Assembly (NCBI GenBank): GCA_017463125.1
Contig: JAFTPV010000004.1
Span: forward strand, 1-58,793
Source: Clostridia bacterium
GTDB lineage: Bacteria > Bacillota > Clostridia > Oscillospirales > CAG-272
Reading direction: 5' to 3'
Length of the DNA: 58,793 nucleotides
A program made the position numbers and the translations under genes. Positions 34,156-43,160 of this stretch are shown in pieces; position 1 is the first letter of the stretch, and each line of letters opens with the position of its first letter. The notes under the pieces are model-generated. The model was given only the letters and a program-made list of their open reading frames with translations. It did not search any database and was not told the origin of the DNA.

Positions 34156-36366
34156 TTAATAATAGGCAAAAATTTTCTGCTTCAAAGCAGTGTAACGCAT
34201 AACCTCGCTGTTGTTTGCCACCATTTTTCGCGGTATTTCGCTCTTTCCGACAAGAATTACCATTTTTTTTGCTCTGGTAACCGCTGTATAAAAAAGATTT
34301 CTGGTCATGAGCATAGGCGGACAGTAATACATCGGGATTATAACAACAGGATATTCACTTCCCTGACTTTTGTGCACTGTTATTGCATAAGCAAGCTCCA
34401 GCTCAGAAAGAAGGTCAAAGGAATATTCGGCAACCCTGTCGTCAAACCAAATAGTCATTGCTTCCTCGGACTCGTTTATACTCTGTATAACTCCGATATC
34501 TCCGTTAAAAAGCCCTGTGCCGACAGCACCGTTTTTCTCCCACTCTATATCGTAATTGTTGGCAATCTGCATAACTCTGTCACCTTCTCTAAAAATGACG
34601 CCGTGCGCTTGTTTTTCCTTTTTGAATTTAGCTCTAGGATTGATACTTTCTTGAAGAACCGTATTCAAGTTTTCGACACCGCCGACGCCCTTTTTGGAAG
34701 GGGTTATGACCTGTATAACGTCGCGGATCTCCCTGCCATAAGTTCTCGGGAGTCTTTCGGTTATAAGCGTGGCAATAGCTTCTGGAATGTCCGTATCCGC
34801 CTCTCGTCTGACGAAGAAAAAGTCGTTATCCGTAACGGCAAGATTCGGGGACTCGCCGTTATTTATTTTATGAGCGTTGGTAACTATGAGGCTTTCCTTA
34901 GATTGCCTGAAAATTTCGGTAAGCCTTACGGTCTTTATCCTCTCCGTCGCTATTATATCCGACAGCACATTGCCCGCGCCTACGCTTGGAAGCTGATCGG
35001 AATCACCTATAAGTATAAGCCGGGAGCCGCGCTTTATTGCACGAAGAAGAGCCGCCGTCAAGGATAAATCGAGCATCGACGCCTCGTCAACTATTATAAC
35101 GCTCTCGGAAATCGGGGAGCGCTCGTTGCGGTAAAATTTAGTTTCACCAACAAAGTTATGCTCCATCTCAAGCATACGGTGGACGGTCTTTGCTTCCTCG
35201 CCTGTCGCCTCGCTCATACGCTTTGCAGCTCTTCCTGTCGGAGCAGCGAGCGCCACCTTCATACCAAGGCTTCGGAAGATAGAGAGCATAGCCTTGATAA
35301 CGGTCGTCTTACCCGTTCCGGGACCTCCTGTCAGGACCATAACGCCGGAGCGCAATGACGAGTAGAGTGCCTCGCGCTGAAGAGGCGCAAAGCTTATACC
35401 AAGCTCTATCTCCACCTTTTCTACAAGAGCGCCGATCTCTGCTGTACCGAAGCTGTCTGCATTTTCAGAAAGCATAAAAAGCTTTTTTGCTATATAGTCC
35501 TCGTCCTCGGCAACCTCGCACGTCATAACGAACAAGGTATCGTCAATCTTCATCGAGGCAAGCTCCCCCTCGTCAAGCAGCTCATCGAGATTTGTGCGCG
35601 CCGTGTCAGCGTCTATCTCAAGCAGCTCCGACGCTGCCAAAACGAGCTTATTATCGGGCAGACAGGTATGTCCGTTTACCGAAGCGTTGTAGGAGAGGAC
35701 GTATTTTATTCCGGATAGTATCCGTTCTCTTGAATCGTGCGGAACGTTCAGCGCCCGCGCTATCGAGTCTGCCTTGTCAAACGGGATACCGAACTCGCCG
35801 TCACAGAGTATATAAGGATTTGCCTGCAAAATTCCGACGGCACCTACTCCGAGCTTTTTATAAACCCTCGAGGCATCGCCGGCAGACATAACCCCGCTGC
35901 ATAGCATCATAACGCCGCGCATACCGGTCTGTTCTCTGAAGGATTCCGAGATAGCGGCAGCTTTCTTCATCGTTATACCGGGAATATCCGAGAGCCACTC
36001 CGGGTGATTTTCTATAACGTCAAAGGTCTCCGTGCCGAATTTGTTTACTATCTTCAGCGCGGTAACAGGTCCTACGCCCTTCACCGTTCTTGACGATAGG
36101 TACTGAAGAATACCGTCAACCTCCTCGGGCAGAGTTTTCTCAAAGGCGTCAAAGGCAAACTGCCTGCCAAACTCCTTATGATATGTATACGAGCCTCGAA
36201 GAACAACTCTCTCCCCCTCAAACGCCATAGGAATAATGCCGACAGCGGTTATAAGATTGCTCTCGGCATCTGATATTTCAAAAACAGTGTAATCGTTACT
36301 CTCGTTACGGTAAACGACGTTTTCTATCGTACCGCATATTTCTTCTGATTTATCGAGTTTCCCCAT
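34156..36366 (-). CDS. recD2: RecD-like ATP-dependent 5'-3' DNA helicase RecD2
   Basis: The 736-aa SF1B helicase has the RecD2-specific N-terminal OB and helix-hairpin-helix region (residues about 1-200, with VKGVGPVTALKIVNKFG and SDIPGITMKKAAAI) not found in RecBCD RecD. Helicase motifs follow: LTGGPGTGKTTVIKA (Walker A, about 340), DEASMLD, GDSDQLPSVGAGNVL, LTEIFRQ and the C-terminal YAITVHKSQGSEYPVV and FYTAVTRAKK. It acts in DNA repair and replication-fork maintenance in bacteria lacking RecBC. Own promoter and SD GAGGGATTAA. Confidence 0.95.
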   Translation of the reverse strand: MGKLDKSEEICGTIENVVYRNESNDYTVFEISDAESNLITAVGIIPMAFEGERVVLRGSYTYHKEFGRQFAFDAFEKTLPEEVDGILQYLSSRTVKGVGPVTALKIVNKFGTETFDVIENHPEWLSDIPGITMKKAAAISESFREQTGMRGVMMLCSGVMSAGDASRVYKKLGVGAVGILQANPYILCDGEFGIPFDKADSIARALNVPHDSRERILSGIKYVLSYNASVNGHTCLPDNKLVLAASELLEIDADTARTNLDELLDEGELASMKIDDTLFVMTCEVAEDEDYIAKKLFMLSENADSFGTAEIGALVEKVEIELGISFAPLQREALYSSLRSGVMVLTGGPGTGKTTVIKAMLSIFRSLGMKVALAAPTGRAAKRMSEATGEEAKTVHRMLEMEHNFVGETKFYRNERSPISESVIIVDEASMLDLSLTAALLRAIKRGSRLILIGDSDQLPSVGAGNVLSDIIATERIKTVRLTEIFRQSKESLIVTNAHKINNGESPNLAVTDNDFFFVRREADTDIPEAIATLITERLPRTYGREIRDVIQVITPSKKGVGGVENLNTVLQESINPRAKFKKEKQAHGVIFREGDRVMQIANNYDIEWEKNGAVGTGLFNGDIGVIQSINESEEAMTIWFDDRVAEYSFDLLSELELAYAITVHKSQGSEYPVVIIPMYYCPPMLMTRNLFYTAVTRAKKMVILVGKSEIPRKMVANNSEVMRYTALKQKIFAYY

Positions 36367-36397
36367 TTAATCCCTCGTTTTGCGTTTCTACACTAGT

Positions 36398-36426
36398 ATT
36401 ATATCATTTTGCAAGCTCTTTTTCAA
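36398..36426 (-). promoter_or_regulatory. Promoter of recD2
   Basis: Minus strand TTGAAA (36421-36426), 17 bp, TATAAT (36398-36403). Confidence 0.8.
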
Positions 36427-36435
36427 GACCTTTGG

Positions 36436-36464
36436 TTGACATTACCCCCACTTTGTGATAGAAT
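36436..36464 (+). promoter_or_regulatory. Promoter of the AlkD-like gene
   Basis: TTGACA (36436-36441), 17 bp, TAGAAT (36459-36464) with TGA before it. It is back-to-back with the recD2 promoter. Confidence 0.8.
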
Positions 36465-36499
36465 TTTAGAAAAGCATCTGCAAAATGGAGAATTTAGCA

Positions 36500-37174
36500 A
36501 TGACGGATATACAGTCTGCGCTTTTTGAAAAATCCGACACAGAATATAAAAAATTCCAAGCCCCTCTTATCCCTACGGTTCACGAGGAGCTGATAATAGG
36601 AGTTCGCACGCCCGTATTGCGCGCTTTTGCCAAAAGTATTTACGGAACCAAAGCGGCCGAGGATTTTATAGGAGCACTGCCCCACAGGTATTACGACGAG
36701 GATAACCTGCACGCGTTTCTTATAGAGCAGATACAGGATTACGACTCGTGCATAAAGGAGCTTGACAGATTTTTGCCCTATGTTGATAACTGGGCGACCT
36801 GCGATTCCATGTCGCCGAGGGTATTAAAAAAGCAGCCCGAGAGGCTGATAAAGGATATCGTGCGCTGGTTAAGTTCAAGCCACACATACACGGTGCGCTA
36901 CGGAATAGTTATGCTGATGAAGCATTTTCTTGACGATAATTTCACACCCGAAGCATTAGATTACGTAGCAAATATTTCGAGCGATGAATATTATATCAAT
37001 ATGGCAAGAGCATGGTTTTTCGCAACGGCGCTGACAAAGCAATACGACAGTGCGCTCCCTTACGTATCCGAGCATAGACTGGACGGGTGGACGCGTAAAA
37101 AGGCGATACAAAAGGCACGCGAGAGCTATCGGATAAGCAAGGAAACCAAAGAAAAGCTAAAGGCATTAATATAA
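36500..37174 (+). CDS. AlkD-like DNA alkylation repair protein
   Basis: The start is the ATG at 36500 (MTDIQSALFEKSD), 9 nt after GGAG; the ATG at 36485 has no SD. The 224-aa HEAT-like repeat protein resembles AlkD glycosylases: GVRTPVLRAFAK, DNWATCDSMSPRVL (the Trp-Asp/Cys-Asp region around residue 100 that carries the catalytic Asp), RYGIVMLMKHFL, and WTRKKAIQKARESYRIS at the end. AlkD excises bulky or cationic alkylated purines. Divergent from recD2. Confidence 0.82.
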   Translation: MTDIQSALFEKSDTEYKKFQAPLIPTVHEELIIGVRTPVLRAFAKSIYGTKAAEDFIGALPHRYYDEDNLHAFLIEQIQDYDSCIKELDRFLPYVDNWATCDSMSPRVLKKQPERLIKDIVRWLSSSHTYTVRYGIVMLMKHFLDDNFTPEALDYVANISSDEYYINMARAWFFATALTKQYDSALPYVSEHRLDGWTRKKAIQKARESYRISKETKEKLKALI

Positions 37175-37177
37175 ACG

Positions 37178-37207
37178 AAGAGGCCGGGTTACTGTACCCG
37201 ACCTCTT
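37178..37207. terminator. Hairpin between AlkD-like gene and metK
   Basis: AAGAGGCCGGGT (37178-37189) pairs with ACCCGACCTCTT (37196-37207) with one mismatch. The U-tract is weak on both strands; it lies between convergent stops. Confidence 0.6.
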
Positions 37208-37211
37208 AAAT

Positions 37212-38393
37212 TTAGATGCAAAGCTCGCGGAGCTTGTCCGCGATGTCGCACTCTTCCCATTTAACACCAAGCTCTTCTCTACCCATGTGACCATAGGCTG
37301 CAAGCTGCTTGTAAATAGGCTTTTTCAAATCGAATTTCTTGATAATAGCAGCGGGACGAAGATCCACGAGCTTGTTTACCGCCTCGGAAATTTTTTCCTC
37401 ATCTACCGTTGCGGTGCCGAAGGTGTCAACCATTACCGAAACAGGCTTGGCAACGCCTATCGCGTATGCTATCTGAACCTCGCATTTTTTAGCAAGTCCT
37501 GCTTTAACAACGTTTTTTGCAATATATCTTGCGGCATAAGACGCGCTTCTGTCAACCTTCGTAGGATCCTTACCCGAGAAGGCGCCGCCACCGTGACGGG
37601 AATATCCCCCGTATGTATCAACGATTATCTTTCTGCCCGTAAGACCCGTGTCACCCTGAGGACCTCCGATAACGAATCTACCGGTGGGGTTTACGTATAT
37701 ATTGAGCTTACCGTCCATAAGCTCCTTTGGTACGGTGGGAAGAATGACCTTATCAATAATATCCTTGCGCATAGTTGCCATATCTATCTCGGGGCTGTGC
37801 TGCGAGGATATAACGATAGTGTCTATTCTCTTCGGCATACCGTCAACATACTCAACGGTAACCTGAGTTTTTCCGTCAGGGCGAAGATAAGAAAGCACAC
37901 CATTCTTACGAACCTCTGTAAGCTTCTTTGCAAGCTTGTGGGCAAGAGATATGGGCAGAGGCATAAGCTCGGGTGTCTCGTCACAAGCGTAGCCGAACAT
38001 AAGTCCCTGGTCGCCCGCACCGGTATTAAGCTCGTCAGAGCTCTCGCCCTCCTTTGCCTCAAGGCACTTGTCAACTCCGAGTGCAATATCTGCAGACTGC
38101 TCGTGTATCGAGCTGATAACCGCGCAGGTAGTAGCGTCAAAGCCGTACTTTGCCCTATCGTAGCCGATCTCGGATACCGTTTCTCTTACTATTTTCTGAA
38201 TATCAACCTTGGATTTAGTAGTTATCTCACCCATAACGGTGATTATACCCGTCGTTGCAAAGGTTTCGCAAGCAACGCGGCTATCCGGATCCTCCGCGAG
38301 CATAGCGTCAAGAATAGAGTCCGAAATTTTGTCACAAATTTTGTCGGGATGGCCCTCCGTTACCGACTCTGAGGTAAAAAGAATTTTTTTCAT
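37212..38393 (-). CDS. metK: S-adenosylmethionine synthetase MetK
   Basis: The start is the ATG at 38393 ([21 protein letters not shown]), behind AAAGGAC; the longer frame runs into the riboswitch terminator. The 393-aa enzyme joins methionine and ATP. Motifs: [74 protein letters not shown] and [12 protein letters not shown]. Regulation is by the SAM-I riboswitch directly upstream. Confidence 0.97.
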   Translation of the reverse strand: MKKILFTSESVTEGHPDKICDKISDSILDAMLAEDPDSRVACETFATTGIITVMGEITTKSKVDIQKIVRETVSEIGYDRAKYGFDATTCAVISSIHEQSADIALGVDKCLEAKEGESSDELNTGAGDQGLMFGYACDETPELMPLPISLAHKLAKKLTEVRKNGVLSYLRPDGKTQVTVEYVDGMPKRIDTIVISSQHSPEIDMATMRKDIIDKVILPTVPKELMDGKLNIYVNPTGRFVIGGPQGDTGLTGRKIIVDTYGGYSRHGGGAFSGKDPTKVDRSASYAARYIAKNVVKAGLAKKCEVQIAYAIGVAKPVSVMVDTFGTATVDEEKISEAVNKLVDLRPAAIIKKFDLKKPIYKQLAAYGHMGREELGVKWEECDIADKLRELCI

Positions 38394-38408
38394 TTTCAAG
38401 TCCTTTCC

Positions 38409-38543
38409 AAAAAAATAGCGCTCGGGAATCCGTCCGAAAGCCCCGAGCAAAAAGCCAAAGCTCATCTCTCAGGAATTGGCACCTTATAAAACACAGGTTG
38501 CCGGGCTTCACAGGGCCAGTCCCTCCGCCTCTCTTGATAAGCA
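38409..38543 (-). promoter_or_regulatory. SAM-I (S-box) riboswitch with terminator
   Basis: On the minus strand the aptamer runs from 38543 (CTTATCAAGAGAGGCGGAGG) through ACTGGCCC, GAAGCCCGGCAACC, AAGGTGCCAATTCC and TGAGAGATGAG to 38461, the conserved S-box order. The expression platform is GCTCGGG/CCCGAGC (38448-38442 with 38426-38420) followed by a T-run at 38415-38409. High SAM should favour the terminator and switch metK off. Confidence 0.95.
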
Positions 38544-38561
38544 TATTGAATTACGATAGTT

Positions 38562-38590
38562 AGTATAGCACAAACAGAAGAAAAAATCAA
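38562..38590 (-). promoter_or_regulatory. Promoter of the metK leader
   Basis: Minus strand TTGATT (38585-38590), 17 bp, TATACT (38562-38567), just upstream of the aptamer. Confidence 0.75.
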
Positions 38591-38700
38591 CCCTTTTTTC
38601 CAAAATCCTTTAATACTTTACAAATTTATCAAAAAACAGTCAGAAAATAAAAAGAATTCTAAAATATTTATAAATTGTTAAAATAAAGTATTAAAAAATG

Positions 38701-38729
38701 TTGACAAATGTCGCCTTATCGTCTATAAT
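38701..38729 (+). promoter_or_regulatory. Consensus promoter of the YwaF-ABC/lipoprotein operon
   Basis: TTGACA (38701-38706), exactly 17 bp, TATAAT (38724-38729): a perfect vegetative promoter about 40 nt ahead of the GTG start. It implies strong constitutive expression unless repressed. Confidence 0.88.
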
Positions 38730-38772
38730 TATAATGTATGTTTATATATAAAATACAGTAGAGGTAAAAAAG

Positions 38773-41064
38773 GTGCTCATTTATACACTTACGATCATCA
38801 TCGCCACAGCTCTTCTTGTTGTGGGTGCATATATAGCTAATAAAAAAGGAATCGATCTCTCACTCGTCAGAAGGATTGCGGTCCTGGTTATGAGTGCCAT
38901 CGCATTCTATCGTTATATGATAGACCGAGAAGCAATATCTTGGGTAAGAGGACTAAATATGACTCTCGTTCCGGGATACGAGATCCCCTTCGGAAATGAT
39001 ATTCTGCTGACGGTCATCTCGGCATTCCTTATATGGTTCACTTGGGCAGCGCTTCTATCAATCGCACTGAATGAATTTTTCAAGATTCCGACACTGAAGA
39101 ATATGGTCAAGTTCTTCTCTGCCCCCGTCCTTGTCTTTGATCTTTTGCTCTTTGAAATTTACGCTCGCGGTATAATCGGAGCCGACGTATTAACGGTATT
39201 TGACTCAAGGCTTCCCGCACTTGCTATAGAGCTCGTACTCGCTCTCGCGCTTTCCGTATCCTTCTTGATAAACGAGATACGGTCATTGCCCTCTATACGC
39301 GAGCTTATTACTCTGCTCGTCACTCTCCCCTTCGCAATATTGACGGTAATGCCCACGTATATTCCCCAGCTTCTTATCGGTTATCTTGATTCTAACGTTA
39401 AGCTCGGCGATTTCACCGAGGAGCACAGAATGGCACTCTACGTTGCCGTCATTATTCCCATCGCGCTCTTCTTCGTATTCAAGGACAGAAGCGAAGACGT
39501 AAAAAGAGCGGCTATGCTGTATATAACACTGGGTGTGTTCTGGTCTTACGTTTCACGCTGGTATCTTACGGATTGGCTCCACCCCTGGAATTTACCGCTT
39601 TACCTCTGCAATATAGCAATGTACATTATCCCGCTTTGCCTTATCTTCAAGTGGGAAAAGCCCTATTATTTCTGTCTTTTTATCAACGTTACGGGAGCAC
39701 TTATCTCAATGCTTGTCCCGTACGGTGCCGGTGAGGTAAACGCTCTGGCGTCAAGCTCCGTCAGCTTTTGGCTCAATCATTACGTAGTATTCTTTATGCC
39801 CCTTCTCCTCTTGTCGCTTAAGCTTTACAAGCGTCCGACGCTAGCCGACTGGGGCGGATCTCTCATAATATTTACCGTCTATTTCTTCTCCGTTCTGTTT
39901 TTGAACGCACTGTTTGAAAACTTTGGACACACAACGGACTTCTTCTATCTGAATAGCGACTTCATTGCCGACAAGATTGGTGACTGGGCTCTGGCAACGA
40001 GAGATTTCGTATGGACCTTCAACATAGGGGAGCTTACTCTCACCTTCTACCCGCTATACCAATCCCTGTTCTTCATTATTTACACGTCCCTTACGATAGG
40101 CACCTGGTTTATATATGAGTTCCTATTTAAGAGATGGGACATTGCGGAAAGCAGAAGACTTAAAGAAAGAGATTACAAGCAGATGAAAAAAGATTTACTG
40201 AAATTTCTCGGCGGCAAGGCTCCGACCGAGCCTGTCAGCGGTGACAGCTCTCCGAAAATCGTGCTGAGAGGCTTCTCTAAAAAATACGGCTCTAACAAGC
40301 ATTACTCGGTTGATCACGTTTCCTTTGAGGTAAAGGGCGGCGAGGTGTTTGGCTTCCTCGGTCCTAACGGCGCAGGAAAGTCCACGATCATCAAGAGTAT
40401 AGTTGGTATACAGACTATAACCTCGGGCAGCATTGAGATCTGCGGATACGACGTTGATAAGCAGCCCATTATGGCTAAAATGAATACAGGCTTTGTTCCC
40501 GATCATTACGCTCTTTATGAAAACCTCACCGGTCGTGAATATATCAACTACATAGCAGATCTCTATCAGGTAAGTCAAGAGTACCGTGACGAAACTATTG
40601 AGAAATACGTTTCGAGGTTCCAGCTTTCCGGTGCGTTTGACAATCAGATGAAAACATACTCTCACGGTATGAAGCAAAAAATTGCCATCATGGCAGCCTT
40701 AGTTCACAATCCTAAGGTTTGGATTCTCGACGAGCCTCTCACCGGTCTTGACCCCACGAGTATTTTTGAGGTCAAGGAGTGTATGAAAGAGCATGCCGCA
40801 AAGGGCAACATAGTATTCTTCTCCTCTCATATTATCGATATTGTTGAAAAGATATGCGACAAGATCGCCATTATTAAAGGCGGAAAGCTACGTGCGGTTG
40901 CAACTGTAGCCGACCTTGATGCACAGGGGATTGATCTTGAAGAGCTTTATATAAGCATCATAAACGCCGACGAGAACGCCGAGCTTATCAACATCAACGG
41001 CGATGATATTCTGGGTGTTGACAGCGCTGCCCACTCTGCTGTTACGGGTGCTGTGCAGGCATGA
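38773..41064 (+). CDS. YwaF/TMEM164-like membrane domain fused to an ABC ATPase
   Basis: The start is a GTG 8 nt after GAGG. Residues about 1-475 are a membrane domain with roughly 12 helices; LHPWNLPLYLCNIAMYIIPL (about 269-288) and LNHYVVFFMPLLLL (about 334) resemble the conserved core of the YwaF/TMEM164 family. Residues about 495-725 are an ABC ATPase: GPNGAGKST (530-538), signature YSHGMKQK (629-636), WILDEP with D653/E654 and the HIIDIVEKICD switch region. It forms an exporter with the permease encoded 4 bp overlapped downstream. I know of no standard family with this fusion. Confidence 0.8.
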   Translation: MLIYTLTIIIATALLVVGAYIANKKGIDLSLVRRIAVLVMSAIAFYRYMIDREAISWVRGLNMTLVPGYEIPFGNDILLTVISAFLIWFTWAALLSIALNEFFKIPTLKNMVKFFSAPVLVFDLLLFEIYARGIIGADVLTVFDSRLPALAIELVLALALSVSFLINEIRSLPSIRELITLLVTLPFAILTVMPTYIPQLLIGYLDSNVKLGDFTEEHRMALYVAVIIPIALFFVFKDRSEDVKRAAMLYITLGVFWSYVSRWYLTDWLHPWNLPLYLCNIAMYIIPLCLIFKWEKPYYFCLFINVTGALISMLVPYGAGEVNALASSSVSFWLNHYVVFFMPLLLLSLKLYKRPTLADWGGSLIIFTVYFFSVLFLNALFENFGHTTDFFYLNSDFIADKIGDWALATRDFVWTFNIGELTLTFYPLYQSLFFIIYTSLTIGTWFIYEFLFKRWDIAESRRLKERDYKQMKKDLLKFLGGKAPTEPVSGDSSPKIVLRGFSKKYGSNKHYSVDHVSFEVKGGEVFGFLGPNGAGKSTIIKSIVGIQTITSGSIEICGYDVDKQPIMAKMNTGFVPDHYALYENLTGREYINYIADLYQVSQEYRDETIEKYVSRFQLSGAFDNQMKTYSHGMKQKIAIMAALVHNPKVWILDEPLTGLDPTSIFEVKECMKEHAAKGNIVFFSSHIIDIVEKICDKIAIIKGGKLRAVATVADLDAQGIDLEELYISIINADENAELININGDDILGVDSAAHSAVTGAVQA

Positions 41065-42728
41065 ATACTTTAATAACTTTAGTTAAAATGCAGCTCAAGG
41101 AAAAGCTGAATTTCAAAGGCCTTTCCATCGATGCCAAGAAGGCTTTGCGAGTAGTGTTAAGCCTTCTTATCTGGGTGCTAAAATTCTCCCTCTCAACACT
41201 AGCCTGCTCCGTTATACTGTTTTTGGTCGGAAAGCTGCCAATTTTTGACGAGCTTGGCAGGGTGCCGGACACCTTTATGTCGGTTATGCTGACCGTGATG
41301 CTTTTCCTTTCGGTATGCTCGTGCACGGCAGGACTTACGAAGGCGATGTATTTTTCAAGAGATAATGCAGTTCTCTTGACTCTGCCCTGTAAGCCCATAG
41401 AGGTATATCTTTCAAAGCTTATTATTTTCTTCTTCTTCGAGCTTAAAAAGAATTTTTCCTTCATTATACCTCTGTTTTGGGCATATTTTATCACTCACGG
41501 ACACGACTTTATATTCTATCCTTGGTTACTCGTATGCTTCCTGTTGTTATCTATTCTTACGGTAGCCATAGGCGCGCTTCTCTCTATTCCGGCTATGTGG
41601 TTATCAAACATCTTCAGGCTCCACAAGTCACTGCAAACGGCGTCCATAATTTTGGTCGTAACGGCAACTATTGCATCTCTGTTCTTTGCAGTATCACTTA
41701 TCCCGGAGGATCTTAATCTGCGTACCAACTGGGATTATATCTTCATAAAGATTCAGGAGTTTCTTACAGCTTTCGCCGAGAATCTTTCACCCCTCTACGA
41801 CCTTACGCGTATGATAGTCGGTGAAACGGTAGTTGTAGGTCCTGTCGTTACGGTAATCTTCCCTCTCGCCGCAACGCTGCTGCGCTTCCTTGTGCTGTTA
41901 GCCGTTATAGCGCTATTGACGGGTCTTGGTCTACTTATTGTACAGCCTCTCTTCTATTCTATGGCGAGCAAGCCCTTTGAATACCTGAAAAACCGCGTTA
42001 AGCCTAAAAAGAACCGTGCGCTTCCCTCGTGGTTTACCTGCATCTATAATGAGATGCTTAAGGTATTTAAGGATTCATCAAAAATGTTCTCGAACATTGT
42101 AATAATGATCGCTATCCCCGTGCTTATATTCTTACTCAACAGTCTGTTCTTGGCTATGAACACGGATAACTTCGGCGATAAGATGATCATATCTTTTAAT
42201 ATACTTATAGTCCTCTTGATTTCATTAAACGCAAATGCCTATGCGGCAAGCATCTATTCAAGGGACGGCAGAAGCGCATATCTCATTAAGGTTCAGCCGA
42301 AAGCTCCGATAGCGCTACTCATTGCAAAGCTGCTACCGACAACGTTATTTTGTCTTGTTTCCTTCATATTGACCTTTGGTATTCTTTTAGCCTCAACAAC
42401 GCTCCCCTTCCTCGATGCGCTGTGTCTTATGTTGGCTATACTTTTGATATATCTTGCCCACCTGCTATATTCAGCGGAGCTGGATATAATGAATCCTCAT
42501 ACGGAAATATACGCAGCCATAGGCGAGTATGAAAGCGACCCAAACGAATTGAAGTCAACGGCTATTGCATTTCTCGTTTCCTTTGCCGTAACGGGCATAA
42601 CCTTGCTTTTACTTATTGAGGACGCAAGTCCCGTATATCCCAAGCTCTTGACCGCAGGACTTTTGGCATTCGCTTACAGAGCCCGTTTGTTCTTCTCCAA
42701 GGTCAAGGTCTACTACAAGGAGAAATAA
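41061..42728 (+). CDS. ABC-2-type transporter permease
   Basis: The 555-aa membrane protein has about 12 helices in two halves (residues about 25-300 and 340-550) separated by a basic loop (LKNRVKPKKNRALPSWF). RDNAVLLTLPCKPIEVYLSKL and YAASIYSRDGRSAYLIKVQPKAP are typical of the large ABC exporter permeases of Firmicutes. Its ATG overlaps the stop of the ATPase gene (ATGA), so the two are coupled and act as one exporter. Substrate unknown. Confidence 0.82.
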   Translation: MNTLITLVKMQLKEKLNFKGLSIDAKKALRVVLSLLIWVLKFSLSTLACSVILFLVGKLPIFDELGRVPDTFMSVMLTVMLFLSVCSCTAGLTKAMYFSRDNAVLLTLPCKPIEVYLSKLIIFFFFELKKNFSFIIPLFWAYFITHGHDFIFYPWLLVCFLLLSILTVAIGALLSIPAMWLSNIFRLHKSLQTASIILVVTATIASLFFAVSLIPEDLNLRTNWDYIFIKIQEFLTAFAENLSPLYDLTRMIVGETVVVGPVVTVIFPLAATLLRFLVLLAVIALLTGLGLLIVQPLFYSMASKPFEYLKNRVKPKKNRALPSWFTCIYNEMLKVFKDSSKMFSNIVIMIAIPVLIFLLNSLFLAMNTDNFGDKMIISFNILIVLLISLNANAYAASIYSRDGRSAYLIKVQPKAPIALLIAKLLPTTLFCLVSFILTFGILLASTTLPFLDALCLMLAILLIYLAHLLYSAELDIMNPHTEIYAAIGEYESDPNELKSTAIAFLVSFAVTGITLLLLIEDASPVYPKLLTAGLLAFAYRARLFFSKVKVYYKEK

Positions 42729-43133
42729 ATGAAAAAATCCGTTATCGTTTTAATAGGCGTTATATACGCCGCATCAATTGTGCTGGTCACCTTCTTCGGT
42801 CTGCAGTATTCAACCTATCAGCCCGAGGAAATTCCTGTCAGCGAAATAAAAATCACAAATAACGGACTTAAAATCGATGAGTCTGACGGGTCAAAATATA
42901 TTGTATTTTTCACCCCTGATGAGAACGGCAACAGAACGTTTCAAGTTGAATATACGGTTACTCCCGACGATGCTTCAAACCCTGCGGTTGACTTCGTTAT
43001 GGACAGCCCGTACGCAACCGTTGACGAGAACGGGCTTGTGACCTTTACCAAAGTAGGCAGTGCCATACTGTATATTTATTCTACCGACGGTACCAGAAAA
43101 AGCGATTCTATCGAAATAACGTTTTTAAGCTAA
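42729..43133 (+). CDS. Small membrane-anchored protein with a Big_2-like Ig domain
   Basis: The 134-aa protein has an N-terminal signal anchor (about residues 4-25) and an extracellular Ig-like domain (about 37-134) ending in the Big_2 pattern: SPYATVDENGLVTFTKVGSAILYIYS. It starts immediately after the permease stop. It may be an exterior accessory of the transporter or contact the lipoproteins that follow. Confidence 0.7.
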   Translation: MKKSVIVLIGVIYAASIVLVTFFGLQYSTYQPEEIPVSEIKITNNGLKIDESDGSKYIVFFTPDENGNRTFQVEYTVTPDDASNPAVDFVMDSPYATVDENGLVTFTKVGSAILYIYSTDGTRKSDSIEITFLS

Positions 43134-43160
43134 CAAAATTATATTAATAAGGAGTATCCC

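Noticed and set aside
34039-35067. 342-aa open frame antisense to recD2
   Set aside because: Opposite a well-supported helicase; composition atypical of protein.
37287-38372. 361-aa open frame antisense to metK
   Set aside because: Shadow of metK coding bias; no motifs or SD.
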